Positions 1 to 13,729 of a stretch of 64,000 nt of DNA are shown here, in pieces. The stretch is from Glandiceps talaboti (taxonomy: Eukaryota; Hemichordata; Enteropneusta; Spengelidae), in the NCBI RefSeq assembly GCF_964340395.1, contig NC_135551.1, forward strand, positions 4,295,463-4,359,462, in the 5' to 3' direction. The first letter of the stretch is position 1; the number at the start of each line of letters is the position of its first letter. The notes beneath the pieces were generated by a model, which had not been told where the DNA came from, searched no databases, and saw only the letters and a program-made list of their open reading frames with translations. Made by a program: the position numbers and the translations under genes.

Positions 1-1379
1 ATACAAAATATGTACAATGTATATTGGAGAAACATTTACCGCCTGTCACATTTATCTACATGCATTAAAGGCATGTGCAAGTGTTCTCCTAGGAAACCTC
101 ATAAAACTAGACTTATACTTACAGTACATTTGCATGTATCATTCCAATATACTTTCATAGTCATGTACAAATGTACATGTATCGCATCAGTACAGTAAGG
201 TTGCATCTGCTCTGCAATTGTATAGGCAGATATGACCTTACTGCACTGACGCGACATGTTCTAGACTTCAAACTTTGCCAGAGTTTACATGTTAGATATC
301 GGCACTTAAGGAGTGTGTGGTTTAATACTTGTCCATAATCTTGGTGTGAGTTAGGGTAACACTTTGATAGAATTTAAGCTAATACAGAAATGCAAAAGAA
401 ACATAGTGGTGAGTTACCATGGTAAAACATATGTACAGAGGATAGTTGGTAAATAGCCACTAAAGCTGATAGGGAGATCATTAGATAGTCATCCGATGCT
501 TTACTTTAATACCAAAGGGGGCATTGGAAAGGGTATAGCTATTAATCATTGAAAGCTTTGAACATTTAATTTTAAACTAGGTACATAATAATTTATCTAC
601 ATTTTGTATGGCTGTTTTTTCACACAGATGATATATTGCCATACCCGAATATTTTCCTATCTTACACACAACCCTTCCGTACATATCAAAAATGCTGATT
701 TTACAATCAGAATGAAAATCCACAACCCTTTTGTCAGTCAATGTATTTGCCATGTACAAACTATAATATGGCAAAATATTTATATAACTAAATGTAATGT
801 GTACACAAATGTCTGTCTACATGTATGTTTTGTATCAAATATGAGAAGCAAAACAATCATTGATACAGCAATTAATGTAGGTCTTACCTGTCTTGTGTAA
901 CAACAAAACTAATAGCGTAGGAACAAATCAAGACACTGATTCCTAAATGGGCATGACTGTATGAGATATTTTTAATCAGATTAAGTGTGGATCTTAGCTC
1001 TCCTGCTTATAGATTATTATAAAAAGACAAAAACAACAGCTGCTTATAAAATCAATCTAATGTCAAGATTTTTTTTTCTGTAGCCATTGTTTGTGATTTG
1101 TCAGATTAGATGATTAGATGTATACCTGTATGTGTACACCTCAGTTGTGTATGACAAGTGAAACAATCACTGATACAATGAAGTGATACAGACATATTTC
1201 TCTCCTGTCTTGCACAAAAGCAAAAACTATTAGCACAGGAACAAAACAAGACAATAATTCCTACAAGTGCATGTACATGTATGTAATACATTTTTAATCT
1301 GATGAAGTGTTCATCTAATCCATTAATACAACACAAATTCAAAGCAACAGAACAGTTCCTGCTTAGGCACAAAAAAAAT
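1..1379. other. AT-rich noncoding sequence
   Basis: No supported exon. It has scattered TACATGTA-type palindromes and a GTAAGG-containing inverted pair near 190-245. Short open frames here lack coding character. Confidence 0.5.
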
Positions 1380-1738
1380 GTGTGGTTCCGATTACATTAC
1401 ATTTAAAATAGGTTGGGTAGGTAGATTTTTTGATTTATTTTATCATATTTTTTTTTCATGTGTGAGTGTCTAGTTCAGGTTTTCCATTGTTTTCCAAATG
1501 GTCTCTGTGTTGTTTATTTCTTCCTATCAGCTGTACAGCCATTACAGATTGTAAGAATAGATTCACATGTATATTATCTTTTTAAGTTGATGTCAGTTTC
1601 ATCGCCTACTATTTCTTGTGAGACTTCATGATTTTCGCGGTTTTATTATTATTTTTCTCGAATATGTAAAAAAAAAAAGTTTAGGGTGAAAACGTGAAAA
1701 ACTAGGTGGGGTCTGGTAACCGGAACCAAACAACTTTT
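1380..1738 (+). mobile_element. Dispersed inverted-repeat element, copy A
   Basis: It begins GTGGTTCCGATTAC and ends GGTAACCGGAACCAAACAAC, which are near inverted complements. Between them are CATGTGTGAGTGTCTAGTTC, a TACAGCCATTACAGATTG block, CTTTTTAAGTTGATGTCAG, an A-run and GTTTAGGGT. Related copies lie near 8.2, 24.2, 27.7 and 40.0 kb. Confidence 0.65.
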
Positions 1739-1753
1739 TTCATTTGGCATTTG

Positions 1754-2685
1754 ACAATTTACCACAGCACTATGTGTATATTCCTACAACAGTCTGGACA
1801 GGACAATTTACCACAGCACTATATGTGTATTCCTACAACAGTCTGGACAGGACAATTTACCACAGCACTATGTGTGTATTCCTACAACAGTCTGGACAGG
1901 ACAATTTACCACAGCACTATGTGTGTATTCCTACAACAGTCTGGACAGGACAATTTACCACAGCACTATGTGTGTATTCCTACAACAGTCTGGACAGGAT
2001 AATTTATTACAGCACTATATGTGTATTCCTACAACAGTCTGGACAGGACAATTTACCACAGCACTATATGTGTATTCCTACAACAGTCTGGACAGGACAA
2101 TTTACCACAGCACTATGTGTATATTCCTACAACAGTCTGGACGGGACAATTTACCTCAGCACTATGTGTGTATTCCTACAACAGTCTGGACGGGACAATT
2201 TACCACAGCACTATGTGTGTATTCCTACAACAGTCTGGACGGGACAATTTAATACAGCACTATGTGTATATTCCTACAACAGTCTGGACGGGACAATTTA
2301 ATACACCGCTATATGTGTATTCCTACAACAGTCTGGACGGGACAATTATATGTGTATTCCTACAACAGTCTGGACAGGATAATTTAATACAGCACTATGT
2401 GTGTATTCCTACAACAGTCTGGACAGGACAATTTACCACAGCACTATATGTTTATTCCTACAACAGTCTGGACAGGACAATTTAATACACCGCTATATGT
2501 GTATTCCTACAACAGTCTGGACAGGACAATTTAACACAGCACTGTGGGTATTCCTACAACAGTCTGGACAGGACAATTTAACACAGCACTATATGTGTAT
2601 TCCTACAACAGTCTGGACAGGACAATTTAACACAGCACTATATGTGTATTCCTACAACAGTCTGGACAGGACAATTTAACATTTA
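1754..2685 (+). repeat. 49-bp minisatellite, about 19 copies
   Basis: The unit runs from ACAATTTACCACAGCACTAT through TTCCTACAACAGTCTGGACA with period 49. Variants swap TACCACAGC and TAATACAGC, and one unit near 2341 has an internal deletion. The array starts at the end of dispersed element copy A. Long open frames across it follow from the lack of stops in the unit. Confidence 0.95.
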
Positions 2686-2960
2686 ATATTTCCATCTAGC
2701 TTTCCATCAGCTGTACTGTACCAAGTAATAAATATCAACCTGGTTATCTTTAACGACACAATTCAAACTGCATTGTTGTTACCTGCAGAGAATAAAATGG
2801 TCATACAATTCTCATATAATCAATCCTGCCATGTACATTTAAAGTAATAGGCTTTTTTATTGTCACATTCACAGTTATTCTGTGATCATTACTTTGTTTT
2901 CTAATGTATTTTTATGTATTTCATCTCAATGCATGATAATCTACAATGTCTGCATAGGTT

Positions 2961-2961
<1 letters not shown>

Positions 2962-2992
<31 letters not shown>

Positions 2993-2994
2993 AT
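2962..2994. repeat. (AAAT)n microsatellite
   Basis: About eight copies of AAAT. Confidence 0.9.
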
Positions 2995-5989
2995 CATAAA
3001 GGAAAATATATTCAAATACCGTCCTACAAAGAAATATCACAACATGGGGGCAGCTATTACATTTACATTCATACATTATATTTTCAAATTACTGAAAACA
3101 TTTAGGAACTTCACAAATAAGAGTGGAAATTCCAAGGAGATCAGTACATGTACATGTACATTTGTATGTATGTACATGTCCTTCTTGGAGATTACATTTA
3201 TATTATAACATCTTGTTCATTCACTTCAGAAAGAGCACAGATTAAACCGAACACTATTAAGGAAGGTCGATATGTAACATTAAAAGTAATGAGAATCTGA
3301 ATGATCAAATGTGATTTTTTACAAAAACAGATTTATTATACTCTTAGAAATTGAAACGAAAAATGTGGGGTAGCCATGTTTGTTTTTTACGAAATGCTGA
3401 AAGTACAAAATGCACTCCTGACACTTTTCAATGAAAATTATGAAAATTCTTGAATATGTGAGTTTGAATGTGCATTTTCCATATTAATAGCTTTTCACCT
3501 TGCCCAATATCTTTCCTACATACATGTATGTAGGAAAAGTGGTATTTCAACTTAAGCCTGGTCAAATGATTTTATTGCACAGATATTATATATTCATTGA
3601 AATATCTCTCTTCTTGTAATGTCATATTTTATGAAAATGTGGCAAGATGTAGACTTCATTGTGTACTTCTTGAAAACAGAACAAAAATTGTTGGTCGCCA
3701 CAGTTGTTTTTGCGTTAATCAATTGAATGAATTGCATATCATCCCTATCCTGGAGTTCCATTCTGTACTCTCTCAATCTCACCATGTGAGGGTGCCAAAC
3801 ACCAGTAAAGTAATTGCCTTACGTGTACTTTCTCGCACCCTAGTCAAAGGAAAGTTAGTAATAAATCCATGGCTATTGTGACAAATTTTATGTCACACTC
3901 ACTGCAGTTGGGAGTCTGCATATAAGAATGGTCCAGTTGAACACATTCTCTCGCTTGGTTGGAAGTTGCCCATTGCTTTTTCATTAAACATTTAACATTT
4001 TCCCATCTCACACTCTAGCTTTGTTTTAAAACAACTCCTGTTTTTACGAGCCAACGGCATTTTGAAGAATACAGTACAAAATCACTATGGCAACATTGCA
4101 AAACAGCACATTAGCAAAAATCTGTGTGCACTGAGTGACCAAATGCACAGTTGCAGTTTTTTATACCTATCACTCATCCTTAATTATTCAAGACCATTGA
4201 CAATACAACTGGTCTAAACAAATTCTCAATTTTTCTGAAAATGTCATTTCAAATGCACAGTACATAACCATGAATGCAAGTACTTCTATGGAATCCTCTG
4301 GTCTATAGACATGTTATTACTCAGGATCATTAGACAATAGTTTTAGACAGCTGATATTCATTACAAAACAGTCAGGTACAACCATTAGGGGAAACCTGTC
4401 ATCAACATTCCTATCAACTTCATATCAACTACATGTATCTACTAGATAATTGAGATACATTGCAGGTATCAATATCCCAGATGTATAGTTGCCATGGTTT
4501 TCAATAAACCGTAAGTAGGTCCATATGGCCAGGGATATTGATTTTAGGAATAAAGGGGAGGGGAAATAATTCACTTGGAATGAGTCTAGTTAAAAACTCA
4601 TGGCTTTGAAACTTCTCAAATTACAAGTGGCATCTACAATAAATGTAATACACAATGCTAGTGTTACTTTACTATACCAATGGTAAAATACAAAATGTAC
4701 ATGTATACATTGTACAATGTACTACTTTTTGTACATGTACATGTAAATATATCAACTGTACATACACATAAGAATTGTCACAAAAACCATAGAAATGAGC
4801 AATTTCCTGAAATCATAAATCTGATGATTTGTTGATGTTCACATCTAAATGTAATCAATGAATACCATAATGTTGAATTTCTCTCATTTGAACGTAATGA
4901 GGAAACTAATAAAGAGTTATACCATAAAGTGATATATCTTACTATCTTACTGCAAATTATGATATTGATGTCTGAAACATAGAATTAAAGAGTATCAAAG
5001 GGATTATAAGTTATCTATCATTTAGAAAAAACACTAAAGTCATATATACTAGTAATCTTCCCCCCAAGATATCGAACACTACTTAGAAAATTAGATAACT
5101 TCTTGTTTTATTAAAATGTTTGTCTGTAACAACTGATACAGTGATACTAAAGAAAGCACTAATTCTTGAGTAAACGTTGTCTTTTATCATTTAAAAGAAA
5201 ATTATTGGTGATTGGTGATTAGTGATACCGGTATATCCAGCCGAGTGGCAAAATTTAATTTCATATCATACCTGGTGATGTGATAATCACTAGTACATTT
5301 TTACCAAATGTTTTTGATGCATTTTAAATATTAATTAAATTGAGTTATCATGCCATATACATTAATTTTAATTTGTATAATACAGAAAAGACAATTGTAT
5401 TGTACATGTACTACTGCATAGCCAATCATCTCCATTAAAAAACATTCCACACATACAGTACATGTACATGTATCTCTTCTCATGTAAAAGTTTACAAACC
5501 TCAAAATCTCACATTTACAGCAGTTTTTCAAACAAAGCAGGAATGAGAAGCAAACACACACTACATAATGCAATTTACACGTGTACTTATATTCATACTT
5601 AGCAACAAAAGATGTCCCTGACATGTTTGAAACTACTGACTTGATAGTTGTATACATTCTGTCCAGACAGAGACTACATGTACATGTAGTATGAATTACA
5701 ACACTTTGTTAGAAATACTTACATGTATACAACTGTGAAGTAGTCAAGTATGATGTCTACATCTGACAAAGGCATGGATTTTGTATACATGTACACTTTT
5801 CTGGCCTGCAGCTATTTCAATTATTAACATTTCTGAGAAATGTAATTGTTTTTTTCAGTTTTTCTAGTCGTACATTCTAATTTATCCTACTTCCTTCGAA
5901 CTTGAATCTGGAATATAATCTGTTTCCTACCAAATTAATGATAGCATCATTCTTCTCTTTCCATGACAACAATACCAAAATAACATGTA
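2995..5989. other. AT-rich noncoding sequence
   Basis: No supported exon on either strand. TACATGTACATGTA-type palindromes cluster near 3146-3180, 4696-4745 and 5400-5470. Confidence 0.5.
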
Positions 5990-6625
5990 TATGTACATGC
6001 TATGGACTACTACTAATTTGGTAGTCTAGATACAGTATTTCATACATGTAGTCTATGTAGTATGTTCACTGAACTAAGAACTGCTGATTTGATAGTTATA
6101 CACAATGTTTATTACTAGTCATTGTACCCTGGACTACTTTTAATGTGGTAGTCTAGATTATATATGGTGTACTCTGGACTACTGCCAATTTGGTAGAATT
6201 GACAGTCTAGATACTATAACTCTGTGTCAATAACTAATTTGATAGTACATGTATATGTACATTTGTTTGGTAGTCTATGTTCCATGGACTACTGGTAATT
6301 TGATAGTCTAAATATGATGTTTAGCACATGTAGTCTATACAAGTGTATGTCCTGGACTACTGCTAATTTGGTATTCCAAATATCATGTTTAGTAGTCTAT
6401 GTGTCCTAAACCACTAATTTACATACAATGTTTAGCAGTCTACATTGTATGTGCAATGGACTACTGGTAATTTGGTAGTCTATTGCAATGTTTAGTAGTC
6501 TGTGTCCTGGACTACTGGTAATTTGGTAGTCTAAATACAATCCCTGGACTACAGCTAATTTGGTAATCTACATATACATGTAGCTATAATATCAATATAG
6601 TCTGTGTGCCCTGCACTACTGCTAA
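5990..6625. repeat. Degenerate tandem repeat built on TGGACTACTGCTAATTTGG
   Basis: About ten diverged units of roughly 50-75 bp share TGGACTACTGGTAATTTGG, TAGTCTAGATAC and TGTTTAGTAGTCTATGT. Unit lengths vary, so this is an old, decayed array. Confidence 0.75.
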
Positions 6626-8169
6626 TTTCAAACCCGGGTTGTACTGTATCTATGCACTAATCTGGAATCCATACATACTGTCATGTTTTAATCCATGACA
6701 TTAAAACTAAAGCTCTGTATGTAAAGATTGATTTCAAGGTACAATGTAGTCTACATGTAGTATCTGGTAATTCAATAGTAATCCGTTATCAATATTTAAT
6801 ATACACCATTTTCTTTATCAAGTTTATGTCAATGTTTACATCAAGTTGGTGTATTTGTGTGAATCAGTAATATAAATTTTGGTTAATCTATATTCACAGA
6901 AATTATATTGCTAAGTAACATGTTACTCTTGGTTTGATAATTACATTATAGTAATAATATAATTTAATGCAAAATTACAAATTCAATATTCTAACCATCA
7001 AATACATTGCTAAAGTCAATCAAAAACTGTTTGATGTGTACTTTGTCCGTGTATTTTACTACACAGGTATAACCTACTACATGTTTTTTCATCACTATAA
7101 AACCCTTTGCAATAGTTAAAGTTGAAAACATATGCTTAAAAACAGAATACTGAGAGCATCACTTTCACAATCTTCCAAATCACTCATGGCTGAAATCACT
7201 GAAAACCTAAGCTAAACTGTAAACAATATCTTAAGTAATTTTATGGATGAAATCTTTGAAAAACTAAACTAAACACCAGAACAATATCCATACTTTATGG
7301 CTGAAGTCTAAGAAAAACTAAACCAAACACCAGAACAGGTTTATATTACAAATCAGTTGCCTACATGTATAAAGATTGAGATTCACCATGATTTTTAATG
7401 AAAATTTTGGCTCAAAATATATTTATGAACTAATTCCAATGAATATATTTTTACGGCATTGTATATATGACAAAACCATTATCCCTTCCATGTTGTTAAT
7501 CTAATACATATACAGTTTACAGGACTCAACTCCTACAGAGGGTCTATTAAGAATGCAAAATATAGGGGAATGGCGCACAGCAATGGAATACTAAGATACA
7601 CATCAAAGTATCTATTCATTAGAAATATCTGTATTTACCATGTTTCAATCATGTCCTCTGGGAAGGGGGTCAGGTAATTTTGTCTGAAATAAATTGGTAT
7701 GGAATTGAGAAGACAGTTTATCAGTCTCACTTCAATTATTCACCTATATCAAACAAATGAGACCAAGTTGTTTTCAAACTATACATTCAACCTCTTAAAA
7801 ATGTCATCAAATCAAATAATTCACATGGTTCCTGACTTAATATTTTCACCATTTCTTATTCCTTTAAATTTTCAGTTTTCCTTCTTTCAGCTAAAAGCCA
7901 TGTCTCACTTCTAATCTCTTTATAAGAGACCCTGATGGTATATGGGAAAGCCCATTATATGTATATGAGTGGGAACTGATGGTATTTGCACTCATGTCTG
8001 CAATGTTTTCACTTGCACTTTCACTTGATAGTACGTGTATGTGTACCATCACTGAGGATAACACAAGCACTCATACCCCATCAAGTACACCATCCTGGCA
8101 CCCATACATCATGAGTTTCTGAGATGTTATTCCCCAATACATTTCTTCATTCAGCCAAGGAAAATACAA
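6626..8169. other. AT-rich noncoding sequence
   Basis: No convincing exon. A short direct repeat (AAACTAAACCAAACACCAGA type) occurs near 7200-7340. Confidence 0.45.
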
Positions 8170-8385
8170 ATCAGATGTACAGCCATTACAGATTAGAAAA
8201 ACAGTTTTTGAGTGTCTTTTTAAGTTGATGGCAGTTTCTGCATCCACTATTTTTCGTGAAAGTTTTTGTGATTTTATTATTTTTTCCTCAAATATGTAAA
8301 AAAAAAAAAGAAAAAAGTTAAGGGTCAGCAGTGAAAAGCTACATGTAGGTGGGGTCAGGTAACCGGAACCAAGCAATTATATTTT
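8170..8385 (+). mobile_element. Dispersed inverted-repeat element, copy B
   Basis: It shares TGTACAGCCATTACAGATT, CTTTTTAAGTTGATG, an A-run and AGGTAACCGGAACCAAGCAA with copy A. It seems truncated at its left side. Confidence 0.65.
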
Positions 8386-8734
8386 TAGGCCTTATATTAG
8401 GCAAAAAATAATGTTTCTGCTCAGCTCGCATCACTTAAATACCCTTGCATTGGTTTCTCTTTTATACTTTTAGACACGATTTTTGTACTATTACTGAGAA
8501 GACTGACACCTTAGACGTTAGAGGTCTGTATTCTGAGTAATTATGCATATGGATTCTGAGAAACTGGTATTTCAAGCATACCTTTGGGGTAGACTCATCT
8601 GTAAGGGATAAAGCTACATGTACATAGTGACATTTTCTGCCATAACTTACAAATGTATGCTGTGATCACATATTTTGGCTTCACATTGATGCATACTAAT
8701 AAAACACAGACAAACAAACTGAGACAGACAGACA

Positions 8735-8822
8735 GACATACTTACATACACATGAGCACATGAACACAGAGACACAACACACACATGCTCACACAATACA
8801 CACACAAAACACATACACACAC

Positions 8823-8858
<36 letters not shown>
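8735..8858. repeat. CA-rich microsatellite
   Basis: GACA, CACA and ACATAC repeats in succession. Confidence 0.85.
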
Positions 8859-8859
<1 letters not shown>

Positions 8860-8889
8860 ATACTTTATACATGAACAAATCTTCATGAA

Positions 8890-11800
8890 TACAATGTTAG
8901 GTTTACTTGTGTTTTGTTTTTACAATAAAATATTGATAAAATCGGTATATATCCTTGAGACAGATTCATAAGTAAGGACTAGAGCTACATTTAGTATATG
9001 TACAATGTAGTTTACTGTTTACATTCACATAACACTAATGACATAACCACCTTTGGGTTCATATTTATAATTTATCTTGATTATTATATGATTTGCAATT
9101 TATAAAAATGAAAACATTTTTTAAAGTATGTTTATGAAATTTTCTTATCTAAAATTATTTTAAATAATCTTTCTGCATAGTTATGAATGTTTTGTTTGTA
9201 GTAATTATATGTACTACTTTCGAATAAAATAAAACTTTGCCACTTCTACACTGTCTTTAGACACCTTAGTACACACAGCAACACTCTACAAGAAATCATT
9301 TTGGTGGTTGTGGGAAACAGGAAGTTTCATATGATATTAGTCTACAATTAAATTGAGATAATATTTTTTTATGTTTTCTTCATATACAATGTAATTGTTA
9401 AAGACAGTGAAATTACATACTAGTCACTATTTTGTATTCATTTAGTCTATAAATTATCAAATAATGATTTCAAGATAAAATTCACATCACATTTCAAACC
9501 TAAAGACTTACATTACAATATGGTTTTAAATCACAAATGTGACCACAAGTTGTTGAAATAATGGTGTTTAGGTACTTTGTGTAACTAACATTGGAAATGT
9601 ATACATGTACATTTTGTATGTATGTGAAATGGATAAATATACTGCTCAAGTCATGCATGTACAAATGTACATGTATATGTATCTCATCTCAGGTCATACT
9701 CTATTTTCACAACACAATTTGTACAATCAATATCATATTTCATGTTTTTTGTAGGCAAGAGACAGCCATTCTGTTATCATGTACTCAATGAAGTACATTA
9801 GAAATGGGCAAAGCAAAACTACTCACCTGTGTATGAAATGTACAGCTATACGACAGGTGGACTAAATAACATAGTACACAGATACAAGACTTATAGATTA
9901 CCTGATGTTGACAGCACTATACTTGTATGTTCACACACCCTTAGGACTCCTATTAACTACACATAACTCATCTCACTACACAGTACGTTAAGTAGAACAC
10001 ATCCACACACTGCATGATCAACATCAGTGATAGTCTCCCTAGGTACATACGGTATAGAGTATACCACTAAGCCATTCTAGACTCCTTAACTTGAAATGTA
10101 CTTTATAAGTGACTATAAACACTGTCAGTACATAAATACATGTACATGTATGTATCATTGTATGTATGTATGTATGCATGCATGACAAGTAGTATTTGTA
10201 GTATGACTATGAGCAGAAGGTTACTAGTTTTTAATGTAGAAATAAATAATGTTTTGTGTACATGTAACTATGTGTGCTACCGTTACTACTAAGGAAATCA
10301 AGCTATCGGCAATCTAAAGTAGACACAATCTAAAACTCCTGATATTGTTGCAACATACATGTATTGAAGCTACAAATAAATGTAGAATGATATAATTACA
10401 TTGACAGTAAGGTGGCGCCTAGTCTCTGACTTCAAACTTTCCTCAAGTGGCTAAACATTCAAACTCATTTTGTGTTTACACTATCCTGATTACAGGGTGA
10501 TTATAACTGCATTCCTGTATCTAACCAAGGTCCAGTTTCACCCACTTGTGTAATCTACCACATGCCACATCAATGGTCTTAGTTTGCATCTATCTTTATA
10601 GTTTTCTGAGAGTTTGCTTTCCATGGTAGTATCATACAAGTTACAAGGTACATGTAGAAGACAGCTTTACATGTATATAAATCAATGCATGTCTACAACT
10701 TACAAGATACATTGTACAATGTATATTTGCATACAGATTTTCATTCCTACATTTCAGTGATTTCACACTGTTTTTTTTTTCTGCTGAATGAGAATGAACT
10801 GCCACATTGGGTTTGTAAGACATCAAGTGTCAGTTCACAATATTAAACAACCACCAGTTGTTGTACATGGCAACAGGACTTGAGGGAATTTGGCAGGTAC
10901 ATTGTAAATGTATGAAAATAAAACAAGGCTTTCCGAAATATCTTGTCTTTATTGAAACTTTTACTGTGACAAGATTTTTTTGGAAAATGTTGTTTATTTT
11001 CATTCCTACCATATTGTATAAATAGTTATGATAAATTGAATAGTCTTACTTATTTGATAATACTGCTAAATTACTAATACTGATTAAAATCAGCTGAAAA
11101 ACACAATAAGGATAAGTTTATTATAATTACTTTAACATTGAATTATCTTGATACAATACAACACAATTGACATGTATTCACCATTTCTATACTGTTTGTC
11201 CTTAATTTGATGTTAATTACTTTTATCAGAAGGAGATACAAATATTGCATTAATGAAGTAATTCACTAACACTTCTCTTAAATGTAATTATTAACTTGTA
11301 ACAATTGAATTTAAATTAGATGTGTCATTCCCATTGCTGTCTTGCTGTATTTTAACAATCAACTACACATTTTCCCATGTTGTTAATTATCTCTTTTCTT
11401 TGTCTTTGGAAATTGTTTTTTAGATTCATTAAATGAATGTACATGTATTTATTCATGAAATATTGTCTTCCTATTGATAGTTATTTCCTAATAGATATTA
11501 TGGTACTTGTTACACATTTTCCAATCAAGGAAGTGGTTCAATCTGCTTTATTTAACACATCTACTGTGCTTGTACTTTGAATTCTTCATACCTGCTCTAG
11601 AGTCCTACCAGGCTATATCACCTAGGTTTGTCATAAAAATAATGATGATTGGATTTCGACACTATAGTATTAGTATATAACTTCCACTCCGTGTGTTACA
11701 CATGCATTACTATAGGTGCACATGAGAAAAAGTTGACCTTGCTGTTATATTTTGACACTCTAACATGAGGTAAAACGCTATTGTGTAGGTACCGAGAATT

Positions 11801-12834
11801 CTTGTCTCTTTATGTCAGGTGACTGCAAAGGAAGAAGGCTGCTGTCATCCGACATATTCATTTGTGAGAAATGTTGTAACCCAAGTCTTCTCCTGTCACA
11901 TTTTATAAGTTTGTACATTTCATAGATTTATAAATATTGTGAATGATGTGAAAACTATCCTGCTAAAGTCAATAGTGTTTCATACACTTTTAGTTTCACT
12001 GACATTTAGTTCACAGAGTAGACAAAATATAAATGCCCTACATGAAAACTAAGGCAAATACAAGTTTTCTCCTACATTATGACCAACTGTCCCTGTCTAG
12101 TCTCAAACTCCTACATAGGATTTGTCTCTAGCTTTCATAATATTATGATTTCATTACATAAATGTATAATGGCATCATTACAATTGTAAGATACACTGCA
12201 ATAACAACAACCACAAATTGTCGCATCTTGCTCCACACAACCTTGAAATCTCCCCGTGTGGATTACTTCACTTAACTGTGAAAACGTAAACAGGGCCTGC
12301 ACAAAGAGACATTTTGCAAAATAGAGGGCGGCATCACATTGTTGACTGTCAGAACAAAGTTTCAGCCACACAGAGCCAATAGAGGGCAGTACAACATAAT
12401 CCCAACACAGGTAAATGTATCAAGTGCACTTGTAGTATACAATCACAAAGAAGTACTGGTACTGAGCCAAGTGTTCATTATATTTTAAGTGTCATTACAA
12501 ATCATCAAAATATGGAATAGAATTTAAGCCTAAAGACTGCATATTTGAAATATAAATCTAACCATTCAATAAAGTTATTTGCTACATGTATACCTTTGTG
12601 AATAACTAATTGTTTAAAATGTGAATATAACCAAATCCATTCTAGTATTCTACTTTATCAACAACAGAAAATTTCTTGACCAACTGGAAGATGAATGTAC
12701 CAGTTGTCAAAAGAAATTATTGAAAGACATTAAATGTTTGATCTCATCCACAATCAATGATATGCGAACAAAATTTTGACAGGGTGTAAGGTGAATAGCA
12801 CATGGCATTGAAATAAATAACACATTATAAAATT
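8890..12834. other. AT-rich noncoding or intronic sequence
   Basis: The downstream exons of the minus-strand coding exon at 12.8-13.6 kb should lie here or lower, but I could not define any from splice sites and coding character. GTATGTATG repeats occur near 10150-10185. Confidence 0.4.
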
Positions 12835-12844
12835 ATTAACTTAC

Positions 12845-13659
12845 CTGCTCCAGTTTATATTTCAGATGTTCAACTGCCTTCTTTCCAGTCAGTACATTTT
12901 TTTCATTGGCATCTGGTTTCCTAAGGACATAATTCTCAAACTCTTGAAATTTGTTGTACTGGTCTTTCTTAGTGACTTCTCCCAGGTGAGACTGTATAAA
13001 CTTCTGTTTCTGATACCCCTTACTTCTACTGTCTTGAGATAATGGTCCTAGTTCAGCTGTTTTCACAGATTTTGGTTGTGTCCTCATTCCCAGCATTGGA
13101 AGCATGAGTTCTGGCAAATTCAATTCCTCAATATACACACGGTCGCTTTTATACGACTGACTCGAACTTGGTCTTAAGAGCTCTTCTTGTGTTCTCCTTG
13201 TCAACCGTGGTGAAGGTGGAGGGGGAGGGGCAGAATAAGCAGGGGAAGGGCCAACTGATTGAAGACTGGGACTTGGGCTTCGTCTCTTGGTGGTTGAATC
13301 AACTGGAGGGAGGGGAAGGCTCCCAGTTGTTCCCATACTAAAATTATACAATGCAGAAGCCATCTGTGTCTCAGTGGAAGTATCCCTTGGTGGTTTGGGT
13401 ATTTTGCTTGGTTTATTCATAACTGGAACTGATTTGGTGGCACTGTCCCATGTCACATGAGAAGATTTGGTTGGGTGTTTAAATAACTTGTTGTGGTTCA
13501 GATGACCAGAGCTGTATGCTTTAATGTCTTTACTGTGTTCATGGATAACAGAATCCAATATATCGCCAAGGCGACGTTCATGAACAGGCATCCTCTCATT
13601 CATCTTGGTTTCCTTGACAACAAAATGGGTTCTTCAAATTCAACTATTGAAACACTCTT
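12845..13659 (-). CDS. Large 5' coding exon of a C6orf118/TSNAXIP1-like protein (partial gene)
   Basis: The reading frame starts at the ATG at 13603-13601 and runs 253 codons to a clean donor (CAG|GTAAGT, exon end 12845). A TTTACAG acceptor ending at 13660 would make 13604-13659 5' UTR, so an upstream noncoding exon is likely. The protein opens with a segment containing SSGHLNHNKLFKHP (about residues 31-44). A Ser/Pro-rich middle with a PPPPPSP run (about 126-132) follows, and it ends in a charged helical segment with FQEFENYVLRKPDANEK (about 220-236) leading into KAVEHLKYKLEQ. From memory this arrangement resembles C6orf118 and the TSNAXIP1 N-terminal domain family, coiled-coil proteins of cilia or testis; no search supports that. 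The rest of the gene must lie at lower coordinates, but I could not identify further exons there. That the exon is real is fairly sure; the family is tentative. Confidence 0.6.
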
Positions 13660-13729
13660 CTGTAAAGTAAAGAGAAATTGGCCAGTTAGAAACAAATGGA
13701 AGTTGAAAAAAAAAGCAAGAAAGTAATAA

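Noticed and set aside
1706-2679. Several long plus-strand open frames
   Set aside because: They are overlapping frames of the 49-bp minisatellite and have no complexity beyond the repeat unit.
12135-12371. Cys-rich minus-strand frame downstream of the 12.8-kb exon
   Set aside because: No acceptor or donor sites in the right places and no family resemblance, so it was not joined to the gene.
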